From CAYXSX01 sp964467925 (GTDB lineage Bacteria; Pseudomonadota; Alphaproteobacteria; Micavibrionales; Micavibrionaceae), in NCBI GenBank assembly GCA_964467925.1, contig CAYXSX010000001.1, positions 124,001-188,000 on the forward strand: DNA of 64,000 nucleotides, written 5' to 3'. This document shows positions 23,215 to 32,111 of this stretch, one piece after another. Within the stretch, counting starts at the first letter, position 1; every line of letters begins with the position of its first letter. The notes below the pieces were generated by a model that was not told the DNA's origin, did not search any database, and saw only the letters and a list, made by a program, of their open reading frames with translations. Both the position numbers and the translations under genes were made by a program.

Positions 23215-24267
23215 ATGACCGTATCCCTGAAACCCGCTCTTTCACGCGCCACCAACCAGTCAGAAGGAACGCCTCCCGCCGCTTCCAAGCAGTCTCTTGA
23301 CCTCGCCCTTCAGGGCGGACTCGCCGCCAGCGCCTATCTTTGGGGCGCTCTGGACGCGCTTTTGGACTACGAGCTTATAAAAAATGGAGAGCTTTATATC
23401 CGCAGAATTACAGGGGGCAGCGGCGGCATAACGCAAGGGGCGATCATCGCCCACGCCCTTAACAGAACTGGAAACCCGCTTCAGGCCGCACACGATCAGA
23501 ATATTTACTGGAAAGCCATTATGGATGCGCACAGGCCGGACAGGGCCATACAGCATTATACGCATTCATTCTTTAACGCTTCATTCCGCGCCGCCAGCGC
23601 ATGGATGAGCATGTCTCCCGCCCTACTCCTTACCAGCGGTGAAGACGGAACACACGACACAGTGCTACAAAGCCATAAGCACATTTTGAATAAAATCATC
23701 ACTCACCCAGTACACTTGCAACAAGGCCCGGTGGAGCTGTTTGTGAGCGCCGTACGCAAGCAAAATCCGCACCTTTCGTTAAGCCCCGGTAACATAGAGC
23801 CTGTTATATTTTCTGGGGGAGCCTTAAGCCGGGAAGCTATTCTGGCATCCACGGCGCTAGGAGAACAAAGCCCGGTTATCATTGACGGCGTGCCGTACTG
23901 GGACCCCGCTTTTCATCCTACGGCTAATCCCTGCCTTACGCCATTGTACGATAACCCCGCCGACCATGCCCTGATTATCGCGGTTGACGATGTGACAAAG
24001 GAGATTCATCTCTCTCCTCATGATCGGCGTATTGAGTGCGGCCATGTCTTTGCAGAAGCGAAAAAACTGCCCGGCGCGGAAGTGCTTTCCTTACCTTATA
24101 ACAGTGGTTTAGACGAAAAAGCTCGAGTGGATTTTTCGGCAGCATCTCTGGAACGCTTGCGCTGCTTGGGCTACAACGATTTACTTGCATGGATCGAGAA
24201 ATTTGAGCAAAATCACCCAAGATTATCACCCGAGATAACAGATACATATGAAACCAAAGTTGCCTAA
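23215..24267 (+). CDS. patatin-like phospholipase family protein
   Basis: The 350-residue protein has the patatin layout: an oxyanion-hole region ALQGGLAASAYLWGALDALL (near residue 35), a serine motif ITGGSGGITQGAI in place of GxSxG (candidate nucleophile Ser69), and a D-G motif, IDGVPYWDPAF, supplying the second residue of the Ser-Asp dyad. Such proteins act as lipid acyl hydrolases; many alphaproteobacterial homologues lie near PHB genes, as here. No signal peptide is present. The start codon has no strong ribosome site; the tail overlaps the next gene by 20 bp. A lipase or PHA-granule role is inference. Confidence 0.82.
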   Translation: MTVSLKPALSRATNQSEGTPPAASKQSLDLALQGGLAASAYLWGALDALLDYELIKNGELYIRRITGGSGGITQGAIIAHALNRTGNPLQAAHDQNIYWKAIMDAHRPDRAIQHYTHSFFNASFRAASAWMSMSPALLLTSGEDGTHDTVLQSHKHILNKIITHPVHLQQGPVELFVSAVRKQNPHLSLSPGNIEPVIFSGGALSREAILASTALGEQSPVIIDGVPYWDPAFHPTANPCLTPLYDNPADHALIIAVDDVTKEIHLSPHDRRIECGHVFAEAKKLPGAEVLSLPYNSGLDEKARVDFSAASLERLRCLGYNDLLAWIEKFEQNHPRLSPEITDTYETKVA

Positions 24268-24949
24268 GATTGCCGCTTCGCGCATCAGAATCAAGCGAAG
24301 CACCCGTGCGCGGCGGCTGGCGCTGCGTGTCGACCCCAAAGCGCGGGTGGTCAACCTTGTGGTTCCGCGCGGCGTAAGCGAGGCACGGGCTTTGGCTTTC
24401 GCCGCCGAGCAGCACGAATGGATCGCGGGCCGTTTAAGCGCCCTGCCCCAGCCGATCGCCTATGAGGACGGAGCGGTGATACCGATTTTAGGGCGTAACC
24501 GCCGCGTGACGATTTACTTTGATCCGGACAGAAGAGACACCTCTATCACATTGAAAAGAAACGAACTTATTGTCCTGACCAACAAGGACGATCCCACCAT
24601 GCGCATCCAGCGCTTCCTGCGCGAACTGGCGCGGGAAACCTTGAGTGAGCTGTGCCATGAAAAGGCCGCCCTGATCGGGAAAAGGGCGCGCTCCATCATG
24701 ATCCGCGACACAAAAAGCCGCTGGGGATCGTGTGCGCCCGGCGGGCGGTTATCTTTTTCCTGGCGGCTGATCCACGCGCCCTATAAATCGCTGGATTACG
24801 TGGCCGCGCACGAAGTGGCACATATGCGACACATGAACCACGGTCCCCGCTTCTGGGAGCTTTGCGAAGAGCTTAGCGAGGATTACGAGGGCGGCAAGGG
24901 CTGGATGCGCGCCAACGCGCAGGAGCTAATGCGCTACGGCGCGCATTAG
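24248..24949 (+). CDS. YgjP/WSS1-type zinc metallopeptidase (M48-like)
   Basis: A 233-residue protein of the UPF0255/DUF45 (YgjP-like) family. The zinc site HEVAHMRHMNHGPRFWELCEEL carries HExxH plus a third His. Upstream motif SRWGSCAPGGRLSFSWRL is typical of the family. It starts within the last codons of the patatin gene, implying translational coupling. Homologues have been proposed as peptidases or DNA-protein crosslink repair enzymes, but substrates are unknown. Confidence 0.9.
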   Translation: MKPKLPKIAASRIRIKRSTRARRLALRVDPKARVVNLVVPRGVSEARALAFAAEQHEWIAGRLSALPQPIAYEDGAVIPILGRNRRVTIYFDPDRRDTSITLKRNELIVLTNKDDPTMRIQRFLRELARETLSELCHEKAALIGKRARSIMIRDTKSRWGSCAPGGRLSFSWRLIHAPYKSLDYVAAHEVAHMRHMNHGPRFWELCEELSEDYEGGKGWMRANAQELMRYGAH

Positions 24950-24953
24950 CGGA

Positions 24954-25244
24954 TTATTGCCGTATGGGGATAAAATCCTGCACGTAAGCAACGACTCCAG
25001 CATCTGGAAATTTCTTTCTGTAGGCTGTAACGGCTTCCCGATCTGGTGCAAAACGGGTATAACAGGCAACAATTCCCAATTCGGTTAAAGCGTGCCCCAC
25101 TGGATTAGCGCAACCGAACTCGGCGGCCAAACTTTTTGCATCTGTTTCAGAAAAACATAAATAGCCGGCTCGGGGGTTAGCTAGCTGTTCACCGGAAATT
25201 CCTTCGGTCGCTCTCCACTGTCTTACATTCATACTTTGATCCAT
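24954..25244 (-). CDS. hypothetical protein, 96 aa
   Basis: From the ATG at 25244, preceded by AGAAGG, the product is 96 residues. It is soluble and slightly rich in Cys and aromatics (PRAGYLCFSETDAKSLAAEFG; VACYTRFAPDREAVTAYRKK). No family is recognised. It lies 3 bp before the stop of the metallopeptidase gene on the opposite strand and is convergent with it. The upstream ruvX gene is on the same strand. Confidence 0.68.
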   Translation of the reverse strand: MDQSMNVRQWRATEGISGEQLANPRAGYLCFSETDAKSLAAEFGCANPVGHALTELGIVACYTRFAPDREAVTAYRKKFPDAGVVAYVQDFIPIRQ

Positions 25245-25307
25245 AATAAAACCTTCTCTAAATAGGGGGTAAATCTGGCGCATTTATATTTATGAAAAGA
25301 AAAAAGG

Positions 25308-25796
25308 TCAAGCGTCTTTATGGATAAAATCCAGCGCGCCCTGTAAAATCACCTGCGCGGCGAGTTTATCGATAAGGCCGGAAGATTTTGCATTTATTTT
25401 GGTTTTTCGCTTTTCCACCAGTTTATCCACAGCTTGTTCCACCGAAACTGTGGATAACCGCTCATCCCAGAGCGCAATCCATAGACGTACACCTAAAACC
25501 CGCTCCAGCTCTAGCGCTAAGTCCCGTACGCTTTGGGCACGGGGCCCCTCGCTGCCATCCATATTCACAGGAAGGCCGATGACCAGCCCGCCAACTTCAA
25601 ATTCACGGATCACCGCCTCTATTTCTTGCGCATCTTTGGTAAATTTGGTGCGGTTGATCGTTTTCAGCGGCGTGGCCAGCGTCTGGCGCGGATCGCAAAG
25701 CGCGAGGCCGATCGTCTTTTTTCCGACGTCCAGCCCCAGAAGCGCGGCGTTTTTCGGGCAATCTTTTGCATTATTTTTTAACAGGGCGATTGTCAT
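25308..25796 (-). CDS. ruvX: Holliday junction resolvase-like pre-16S rRNA nuclease RuvX/YqgF
   Basis: The 162-residue RNase H-fold protein has ALLGLDVGKKTIGLALCD at the start, with the catalytic Asp, and the second catalytic region LVIGLPVNMDGSEGPRAQSV. The last acidic residue lies in WDERLSTVSVEQ. YqgF trims pre-16S rRNA; in some settings it is also linked to transcript termination. Alphaproteobacterial members are about 150-165 residues, as here. It is divergent from gatC. Confidence 0.94.
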   Translation of the reverse strand: MTIALLKNNAKDCPKNAALLGLDVGKKTIGLALCDPRQTLATPLKTINRTKFTKDAQEIEAVIREFEVGGLVIGLPVNMDGSEGPRAQSVRDLALELERVLGVRLWIALWDERLSTVSVEQAVDKLVEKRKTKINAKSSGLIDKLAAQVILQGALDFIHKDA

Positions 25797-25841
25797 ACGC
25801 CATTCTAACCGTTAAAAAGCTTGTTGGAAAAGGATTTACGC

Positions 25842-26123
25842 ATGGATAAAGCAACCGTCAAAAAAGTAGCGCGCCTCGCCCGTATTCGTCTCAACGATGA
25901 ACAGGTGGAAAAACTGGTGCAACCCTTAAGCAATATTATGGGCTTTGTAGAGCAGCTTGGCGAAGTGGATACCGATAACGTCGAGCCGCAGGCCAGCGTG
26001 GTCGATATTACCCTCCCGCTTCGCGAGGACGTGGCCAATGACGGCGATTGCCCGGAAAAAGTGCTGGCCAACGCGCCGGAACAAACGCAAGAGTTTTTCG
26101 TCGTACCGAAAGTGGTGGAATAA
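25842..26123 (+). CDS. gatC: glutamyl/aspartyl-tRNA amidotransferase subunit C
   Basis: The 93-residue GatC stabilises GatA in the GatCAB complex, which converts Glu-tRNAGln or Asp-tRNAAsn to the amide. Typical sequence: TVKKVARLARIRLNDEQ and VEPQASVVD...LREDVANDGDCPEKVLANAP. The ATG at 25842 has an AAGGA site; a TTG at 25821 is not needed. gatA starts one base after its stop. Confidence 0.95.
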   Translation: MDKATVKKVARLARIRLNDEQVEKLVQPLSNIMGFVEQLGEVDTDNVEPQASVVDITLPLREDVANDGDCPEKVLANAPEQTQEFFVVPKVVE

Positions 26124-26124
26124 A

Positions 26125-27609
26125 ATGAGTGATTTAACACATTTAACGATTGCGGATGCCCTAAAGGGTCTTGAGAAAAAAGATTTCACAGCCGTGGAAC
26201 TGACCAAGGCCCATATCAAAGCGATGGCTGCGGCCAAGAACCTGAATGCCTATATCACCGAAACGCCGGAGATCGCTCTGAAACAGGCAGAAGAATCCGA
26301 TAAACGCCGCGCGGGCGGCAAAACAGGCGCACTGGATGGCATTCCGCTGGCTATTAAAGATTTATTTTGTACCGAGGGCGTGCAAACGACCGCCGCCTCT
26401 CACATTCTCGAAGGGTTCAAACCGCAGTATGAATCGACCGTCACAAAGAAATTATTCGATGACGGCGCGGTGATGCTGGGCAAGGCCAACCTAGACGAAT
26501 TCGCGATGGGCTCTTCCACCACCACCAGCTATTTCGGCAATACGATCAACCCGTGGAAACGCAAGGGCGATAACGCCGATCTCGTGCCCGGCGGCTCGTC
26601 CGGCGGTTCGTCGGCCGCCGTGGCCGCGCGCATCGCTATGGGCGCAACCGGAACCGATACGGGCGGCTCCATCCGCCAGCCCGCCGCGTTTTGCGGCATT
26701 GCAGGGATTAAGCCGACTTACGGGCGGTGTTCCCGCTGGGGGATTGTGGCTTTCGCTTCCTCTCTCGATCAGGCCGGATGCTTCGCCCGCACCGTGGAAG
26801 ATAACGCGCTTTTACTGCGTTCCATGGCCGGGCATGACCCGAAAGATTCTACATCCGCCAACATCCCCGTGCCGGATTTCGCGGCTGCGCTAGGCGGCGG
26901 CCTCAAGGGTGTGAAAGTCGGCATTCCGAAAGAATACCGCGTTGACGGCATGCCCGAAGAAATCGTTAAAATCTGGGAACAAGGCATGGAATGGATCAAG
27001 GATTCCGGCGGCGAGACAATCGAGATTTCCCTGCCCCATACGAAATACGCGCTGGCGACCTATTACATTATCGCCCCGGCGGAAGCCTCCTCCAACCTCG
27101 CGCGCTATGACGGCGTGAAATACGGCCTGCGCGTGGAAGGTGAAAACCTGAACGATATGTACGAGCTCACCCGCGCCGAAGGTTTCGGCGACGAAGTCAA
27201 GCGCCGCATCATGATCGGCACTTATGTGCTTTCGGCCGGATATTACGACGCCTATTACATCAAGGCGCAGAAAGTCCGCCGCCTGATCTGCAACGACTTT
27301 AAGGCCGCGTTCGAAAAATGCGATGCGCTTCTTACTCCCACTGCACCATCGGCGGCCTTTGCCATCGGCGAGAACGAAGACGATCCTATCAAGATGTATT
27401 TAAACGACGTCTTTACCGTACCGGCCTCTATCGCCGGTTTGCCTGGCATGTCGGTTCCGGCAGGATTGGATGCCAGCGGCCTGCCGCTAGGCCTGCAAAT
27501 TATCGGTCGTCCGTGGGACGAAGAAATGGTGCTTAAAGTTTCCGGCGCGATTGAGGAAAAGGCGGCGTTTAACGCCCTGCCCCAAACTCTTCTTCGCAAG
27601 GCCGCGTGA
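26125..27609 (+). CDS. gatA: glutamyl/aspartyl-tRNA amidotransferase subunit A
   Basis: A 494-residue amidase-signature enzyme. The triad is visible: the Lys in LAIKDLFCTEG, the cis-Ser in GGSSGGSSAAVAAR, and the catalytic Ser in GTDTGGSIRQPA. The frame is open upstream to 25957, but the gatC overlap and family N-terminus (MSDLTHLTIADALKGL) fix the start at 26125. It produces ammonia from glutamine and passes it through a tunnel to GatB. A secreted-protein gene follows 19 bp downstream, before gatB. Confidence 0.97.
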   Translation: MSDLTHLTIADALKGLEKKDFTAVELTKAHIKAMAAAKNLNAYITETPEIALKQAEESDKRRAGGKTGALDGIPLAIKDLFCTEGVQTTAASHILEGFKPQYESTVTKKLFDDGAVMLGKANLDEFAMGSSTTTSYFGNTINPWKRKGDNADLVPGGSSGGSSAAVAARIAMGATGTDTGGSIRQPAAFCGIAGIKPTYGRCSRWGIVAFASSLDQAGCFARTVEDNALLLRSMAGHDPKDSTSANIPVPDFAAALGGGLKGVKVGIPKEYRVDGMPEEIVKIWEQGMEWIKDSGGETIEISLPHTKYALATYYIIAPAEASSNLARYDGVKYGLRVEGENLNDMYELTRAEGFGDEVKRRIMIGTYVLSAGYYDAYYIKAQKVRRLICNDFKAAFEKCDALLTPTAPSAAFAIGENEDDPIKMYLNDVFTVPASIAGLPGMSVPAGLDASGLPLGLQIIGRPWDEEMVLKVSGAIEEKAAFNALPQTLLRKAA

Positions 27610-27628
27610 TTTGCGCTATACTTACGGG

Positions 27629-28285
27629 ATGAGATTTCTCACAGTTCTTTTTGCCATGCTGATGGTATTTAGCGCTCCGGCTTTTGCGGAAGGCGATCTT
27701 TTCCTGAAGCAGCATGAAAAGTCCGAAAGCAACCAACTTTTTGCCAAACCGGAAAAGCACGTCACCGAAGAGCAGGAAATCAGGATCCTTGCCAATTCCT
27801 ATTACGAGAATTGCCTGCTGGAAAGTCATCCGGTCCTTACCCCCTCTTCACAAAATCTTTTATGCGCTTGTACTTCTGCCAAGATGAGCGAGGAAATGAC
27901 ACCCGATCAAATGAAGGCCATGTTCGAGGAAGGCCCCGAAGGCGATGAAGCCCGCAGCCAGATGATGGCCTTTGTTTACGCGCCTTGCATGGAATACCCA
28001 GTGCGCGACCTGATCACCCAAAACTGCCTCGGCAACCCGGAAGTAGCGGCGGGAAGCACAGCGCCCAAAGAGCTCTGTAAATGTCTGGGCGATAAAATGG
28101 GTGAGTTCATGGCTGACAAGGGCCCCGCCGTCATTGAAATGGCAATGCGATCAAACCCGGACAACCTCGACCCGCTGAGTAATTTCTTCAACAGCTATTC
28201 CTTTCAGGCCCAGTCAAGCCAGCATATGGCCTATTGCGTCAAGCAAAATGAATTAAAGCAAATACAGCAGCTTCAGAAGCGATAA
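27629..28285 (+). CDS. secreted cysteine-containing protein between gatA and gatB
   Basis: From the ATG at 27629 the 218-residue product begins with a clear signal peptide (MRFLTVLFAMLMVFSAPAFA, cut after AFA). The mature part has eight Cys at regular spacing (NCLL; CACT; PCME; NCLG; CKC; YCV) that look like disulfide pairs of a periplasmic protein. A TATACT hexamer ends 6 bases before the ATG, which would give a nearly leaderless transcript, but this is weak. The family is not recognised, and it interrupts the usual adjacency of gatA and gatB. A relation to tRNA work is not expected. Confidence 0.83.
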   Translation: MRFLTVLFAMLMVFSAPAFAEGDLFLKQHEKSESNQLFAKPEKHVTEEQEIRILANSYYENCLLESHPVLTPSSQNLLCACTSAKMSEEMTPDQMKAMFEEGPEGDEARSQMMAFVYAPCMEYPVRDLITQNCLGNPEVAAGSTAPKELCKCLGDKMGEFMADKGPAVIEMAMRSNPDNLDPLSNFFNSYSFQAQSSQHMAYCVKQNELKQIQQLQKR

Positions 28286-28326
28286 CAGCGCTGGACAACG
28301 CCGAAACCCGCCGTTATTTTAGACCT

Positions 28327-28364
28327 GTCACCCCGGAGGCGGCCTGAGAGGCCGCGGGGATGAC
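28327..28364 (+). repeat. short GTCACCCC...GGGGATGAC palindromic element
   Basis: A 38-bp hairpin has outer arms GTCACCCCG and GGGGATGAC and inner stem GCGGCCT-GAG-AGGCCGC. Its left half resembles the first module of the element at 3840. It lies in the gap upstream of gatB and ends about 28 bp before the start codon. Confidence 0.85.
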
Positions 28365-28392
28365 AATAGAGAGATCAGGAGACTAGAAAGAC

Positions 28393-29844
28393 ATGTCACA
28401 GCTTATTCAGGGCGAAACAGGCGAATGGGAAATCGTGATCGGCATGGAGGTTCACGCGCAGGTCACCAGCAAATCGAAGCTGTTTTCCGGCGCTTCTTCC
28501 GAATTCGGCGCCGAGCCCAACCATCATGTCTCTTTGGTGGACGCGGCCATGCCCGGCATGTTGCCCGTATTGAACAAGCATGTCGTCGATCAGGCGATCA
28601 AAACGGGGCTCGGTCTGAACGCGCAAGTGAACAAACATTCCGTCTTCGCGCGTAAAAACTATTTCTACCCCGACCTGCCGCAGGGCTATCAGATTTCCCA
28701 GTATGAAGAGCCGATCATCGGCAAGGGTAAAATCGAGATCGACCTGAAAGACGGTGAAACCAAAGAAATCGGCATTACCCGTTTGCATCTGGAACAGGAT
28801 GCGGGGAAATCGGTGCACGACCAGCACCCGAAAAAATCCTTCGTCGATCTGAACCGTTCGGGCTGCGCTCTGATGGAAATCGTCTCCGAACCCGATATTC
28901 GCGGGGCCGAGGAAGCTGCCGCCTATCTTTCCAAGCTGCGCATGATTTTGCGTTACCTAGAAACCTGTGACGGTAATATGGAGGAAGGTTCCATGCGCGC
29001 CGACGTCAACGTTTCGGTGCGCAAACCCGGTGATGCGTTAGGCACACGGGCGGAGATCAAAAACGTGAACTCAGTTAAGGCCGTGCAATCCGCCATCGAA
29101 TATGAAGCGCGCCGCCAGATTGAGATTATCGAGAGCGGCGGACAGATCGATCAGGAAACCCGCTTGTGGGATCCGGATAAAATGCAGACCCGTTCCATGC
29201 GGTCCAAAGAAGATGCGCATGATTACCGCTACTTCCCCGATCCTGACCTGCTGCCGCTAGTATTAAGTGACGAGCAAATCGAAAAAATTAAATCTGTCCT
29301 TCCGGAATTGCCTGATGAGAAAAAGCACCGCTTCATGAACGATTTTGGTTTGAGCGCCTATGACGCCAGTGTCTTGATCGCGGAGCGCGGCCGTGCTGCG
29401 TATTTCGAAACCGTGACCAAAGGGCGCGATGCCAAACTGGCGGCAAACTGGGTGATTAACGAGCTACTGGGCGCACTCAACAAAGCGGAAAAAACGCTTG
29501 ATGAATCCCCCATCACGGCCGAACAACTCGGCGGGCTGATCGACCTGATTTCCGACAACACAATTTCAGGAAAAATCGCCAAGGACGTCTTCGCCGAAAT
29601 GTTCACCAGCGGCAAGGACGCCGGAACGATCGTCGAGGAAAAGGGCCTGAAACAGGTTACCGACACCGGCGCGATCGAGGCCATAGTGGATGAGGTCATC
29701 GCCGAAAATCCCGACAACGTAGCGGCCTATAGAAGCGGCAAGGACAAGCTTTTCGGCTTCTTCGTCGGCCAAGTGATGAAAAAATCACAAGGAAAAGCCA
29801 ATCCTAATGCAGTAAATGACATTTTAAAGTCAAAATTAGGTTGA
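28393..29844 (+). CDS. gatB: glutamyl/aspartyl-tRNA amidotransferase subunit B
   Basis: A 483-residue enzyme that activates the misacylated tRNA and transfers ammonia from GatA. Family marks are WEIVIGMEVHAQV near the start, QGYQISQYEEPI, IGITRLHLEQDAGKSVHD, RSGCALMEIVSEPD and the YqeY-like helical tail ending in a LKSKLG. A good AGGAG site precedes the start. The gene is separated from gatA by the secreted-protein gene and a repeat, but is still on the same strand, so all may be co-expressed. Confidence 0.97.
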   Translation: MSQLIQGETGEWEIVIGMEVHAQVTSKSKLFSGASSEFGAEPNHHVSLVDAAMPGMLPVLNKHVVDQAIKTGLGLNAQVNKHSVFARKNYFYPDLPQGYQISQYEEPIIGKGKIEIDLKDGETKEIGITRLHLEQDAGKSVHDQHPKKSFVDLNRSGCALMEIVSEPDIRGAEEAAAYLSKLRMILRYLETCDGNMEEGSMRADVNVSVRKPGDALGTRAEIKNVNSVKAVQSAIEYEARRQIEIIESGGQIDQETRLWDPDKMQTRSMRSKEDAHDYRYFPDPDLLPLVLSDEQIEKIKSVLPELPDEKKHRFMNDFGLSAYDASVLIAERGRAAYFETVTKGRDAKLAANWVINELLGALNKAEKTLDESPITAEQLGGLIDLISDNTISGKIAKDVFAEMFTSGKDAGTIVEEKGLKQVTDTGAIEAIVDEVIAENPDNVAAYRSGKDKLFGFFVGQVMKKSQGKANPNAVNDILKSKLG

Positions 29845-29897
29845 TTTTTGAAAAACCGCCTCTATATTTTGCCATAATTTTAACAAGGATGACGGTT

Positions 29898-30338
29898 ATG
29901 GCAGTATTAGGTGGCGATTTTAGAAATGCAGCATTTCCGTTAAGAAAAACAAGAAGATTGCTTGATCCACGGCGAAGAATATCTCTTCCCTTGCCTGATG
30001 ACGTTTTGAATGGCATAGCCAAACCTGTTCTGTTAGAGATGCCAAGACGTTTGTGGATCAGCACAGATATTCTATTAGACGCATCTTCTTTAAGCGAGCG
30101 TGAAAAAGACGCACTAAAAGCGCAAGCTACAGAGGTCTCTCTCGATAGCGACAGGCGTATAGTTATTCCTGAAGAAATAACACAAAGATATAAATTAAGA
30201 ATAAAAACGATGCTTCAGATATTAAGTCACGGCAGCTATCTTGAAATATTACCCGCCAGCTATACCACGCCTGCAGCTTCGATGATTTCAGAAAGTCGCG
30301 CACATGCCGCATTTGCAAAACCTGAGATTTCCCAATAA
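29898..30338 (+). CDS. MraZ-like protein with two SpoVT-AbrB-type domains
   Basis: Starting at ATG 29898 (AAGGA site, which does not fit the ATG at 29889), the product is 146 residues. The two halves resemble the tandem MraZ domains: LLDPRRRISLPLPDDVL then ATEVSLDSDRRIVIPEEITQRYKL...GSYLEILP. In MraZ the loop glycine before the second Arg (DxxGR) is conserved; here both are Arg (DPRRR, DSDRR). Orthodox MraZ lies at the head of the dcw cell-division cluster, which is not here, so this is an orphan paralogue that probably binds DNA. An extension to 29841 is rejected. Confidence 0.72.
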   Translation: MAVLGGDFRNAAFPLRKTRRLLDPRRRISLPLPDDVLNGIAKPVLLEMPRRLWISTDILLDASSLSEREKDALKAQATEVSLDSDRRIVIPEEITQRYKLRIKTMLQILSHGSYLEILPASYTTPAASMISESRAHAAFAKPEISQ

Positions 30339-30396
30339 CTCAAAGAAAATCTTTTAGATTACTTCTCGCAACACACTCTCGACTTAGGAAGAGTTA

Positions 30397-31986
30397 CTAC
30401 TTCTTACAACACACGGCGTGAGCTTGAACGCAAACGTCGATGTCATCTTTTACACCAAAGCAATCGGCATCCCACCCTTCCGATATGGGCCGCGAGATGT
30501 GAATATACCCCTTGGTATTTCCGTCAGGAGTGCCGAAGCAAAGACCGCCCGGCTGGCCGCTGGCGCATGTTGCACCGCCCGAAATTACAAACTCATCAGA
30601 ATTGCAAAAAACTGTGCTTGCATTGTTTTTTACAGGACCGCTTCTTATTACACACTCGCTGGTATTAAAAAATACCCTCCAGCCTGTTGTCGAACAATAC
30701 TCCATTTTATCCCGCGAAGAATTATATCTCATGGCGCCAACGTTATCAGCGGTGCAGTCAATCCCCGTATTACCGGCTTCGACTTCGCCTGCAACCTCCA
30801 GCGTTGAGGACGGGGTATTATCCGCCGCGGGAAGTCCAATTCCCATCGTACCACCAATGAGAGTATTACCACTGACATCAAGCTGTGCTTGCGGCGTAGC
30901 CGTACCTATTCCCAGATTGCCACTAATCGTCGCATTTCCGGTCACATCCATCTCTGCCAAAGGGCTGGTCGTCCCTACACCCAACCGGCTAGTAAAAATC
31001 CCCGACCCCTGAACGTCGAGCGCCTGACGGGGCGTCACGGATTCATCGATTCCCACGCCCAAACGGCTGTTAGGCCGTATATAAACATGACCCCCGGCAT
31101 TACGGTTGCGGATATCCTGCCCACTGGAATCTGTGGCTTCCCACCAACCTTCCTCTTCGCCCAGAGAATAGAGAGAAAGATCGTCATAAAAATAATCGTT
31201 CGGCACGGTAGAAAAGCCGAAAAGGCTGTTATCCTTGAAAACGGCCTGAAGCGATGTTTGCCACAGGCAGTTCTGGGAATCACCATCTCCCGGTGTCAAG
31301 GTTGAACGACACTCATTTCCGTTACGCGTCCCGGAAACTGTATAGGCTCCGGCCCCGTCCTCACCATGGCTAACAATGAAAAAATCAGCATTTGTCGTCA
31401 CGCTCGGACCTGGGGCGTCGGAGTCATTAACGATCACTGAAATTTGCCCTGGTGCGATACTTGGCTGGAGCAAAGCATCATCCTGCGTGAGGGCTTCCGT
31501 CACCGCATAGGTGAAACGGTTGCCGTATTCGTCACGCATTAGATTATTAGTCACCCCTAAAGTACTCGTTGGAACAGCGCCAACAAGCACCAGACCTCCG
31601 GTAGAACCATTGATAACAAACACGCCCCCCAGATCATCACCCGCAGCTATCCCTCCGGAAGGACAAACCTCCACACCAAAATTTGGATCATCTTCCGCCG
31701 CAGTAAGAGACGCAGGACAAGGAAAACGAACAGCATCAGGAAAATTCGGGTCGTCCTGCGCATATCTTGGATCATCGGCGACATAACGAGTGAGGGCCAA
31801 ACGCACCTCCGTAAGCCGCTCTTTCATATTTTCGATTTTTTGGCGCTTGATATATATCGTAGCCAAAGAGAAAAAAACCGCCGCGATAACGCCGATAATC
31901 ACGAGAACGATGGCCATCTCAAGCAGCGTGAAGCCACGCATATTTTTGCGCTGGAAAAAATCTTGCAACCGTAGAAATTTTAACAT
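30397..31986 (-). CDS. chimeric prepilin with tail-fibre-like repeats
   Basis: The 529-residue product has a type IV prepilin N-terminus: RG followed by FTLLEMAIVLVIIGVIAAVFF, the cleavage and hydrophobic helix, with the conserved Glu at position 5 of the mature chain. The start is ATG 31986 or the later ATG 31941 (MRGFTLLE). The middle (residues about 290-420) contains repeats of the form LGVGTTSPxxxMDVTGN and LGIGTATPQAQLDVSGN, common in phage tail fibres and endosialidase-chaperone proteins. The C-terminus is Cys-rich (about ten Cys). Such proteins are surface-exposed pseudopilins or adhesins. No pilus genes are nearby, so it must use a system encoded elsewhere. Confidence 0.87.
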   Translation of the reverse strand: MLKFLRLQDFFQRKNMRGFTLLEMAIVLVIIGVIAAVFFSLATIYIKRQKIENMKERLTEVRLALTRYVADDPRYAQDDPNFPDAVRFPCPASLTAAEDDPNFGVEVCPSGGIAAGDDLGGVFVINGSTGGLVLVGAVPTSTLGVTNNLMRDEYGNRFTYAVTEALTQDDALLQPSIAPGQISVIVNDSDAPGPSVTTNADFFIVSHGEDGAGAYTVSGTRNGNECRSTLTPGDGDSQNCLWQTSLQAVFKDNSLFGFSTVPNDYFYDDLSLYSLGEEEGWWEATDSSGQDIRNRNAGGHVYIRPNSRLGVGIDESVTPRQALDVQGSGIFTSRLGVGTTSPLAEMDVTGNATISGNLGIGTATPQAQLDVSGNTLIGGTMGIGLPAADNTPSSTLEVAGEVEAGNTGIDCTADNVGAMRYNSSRDKMEYCSTTGWRVFFNTSECVIRSGPVKNNASTVFCNSDEFVISGGATCASGQPGGLCFGTPDGNTKGYIHISRPISEGWDADCFGVKDDIDVCVQAHAVCCKK

Positions 31987-32111
31987 GATGGCGGCCCTGA
32001 AAAACCCTAAACCGAATTAAAGCACTTTTTTAATTTTACGGGAAAGATCTCCCGCTTGCAAATCAAACAACAAACTAGAAAAAGATGGAGGTGGAAGGAA
32101 AAGCAGGCCAC

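Noticed and set aside
25957..26124. Upstream extension of gatA
   Set aside because: This would overlap gatC out of frame; the ATG at 26125 matches the family start.
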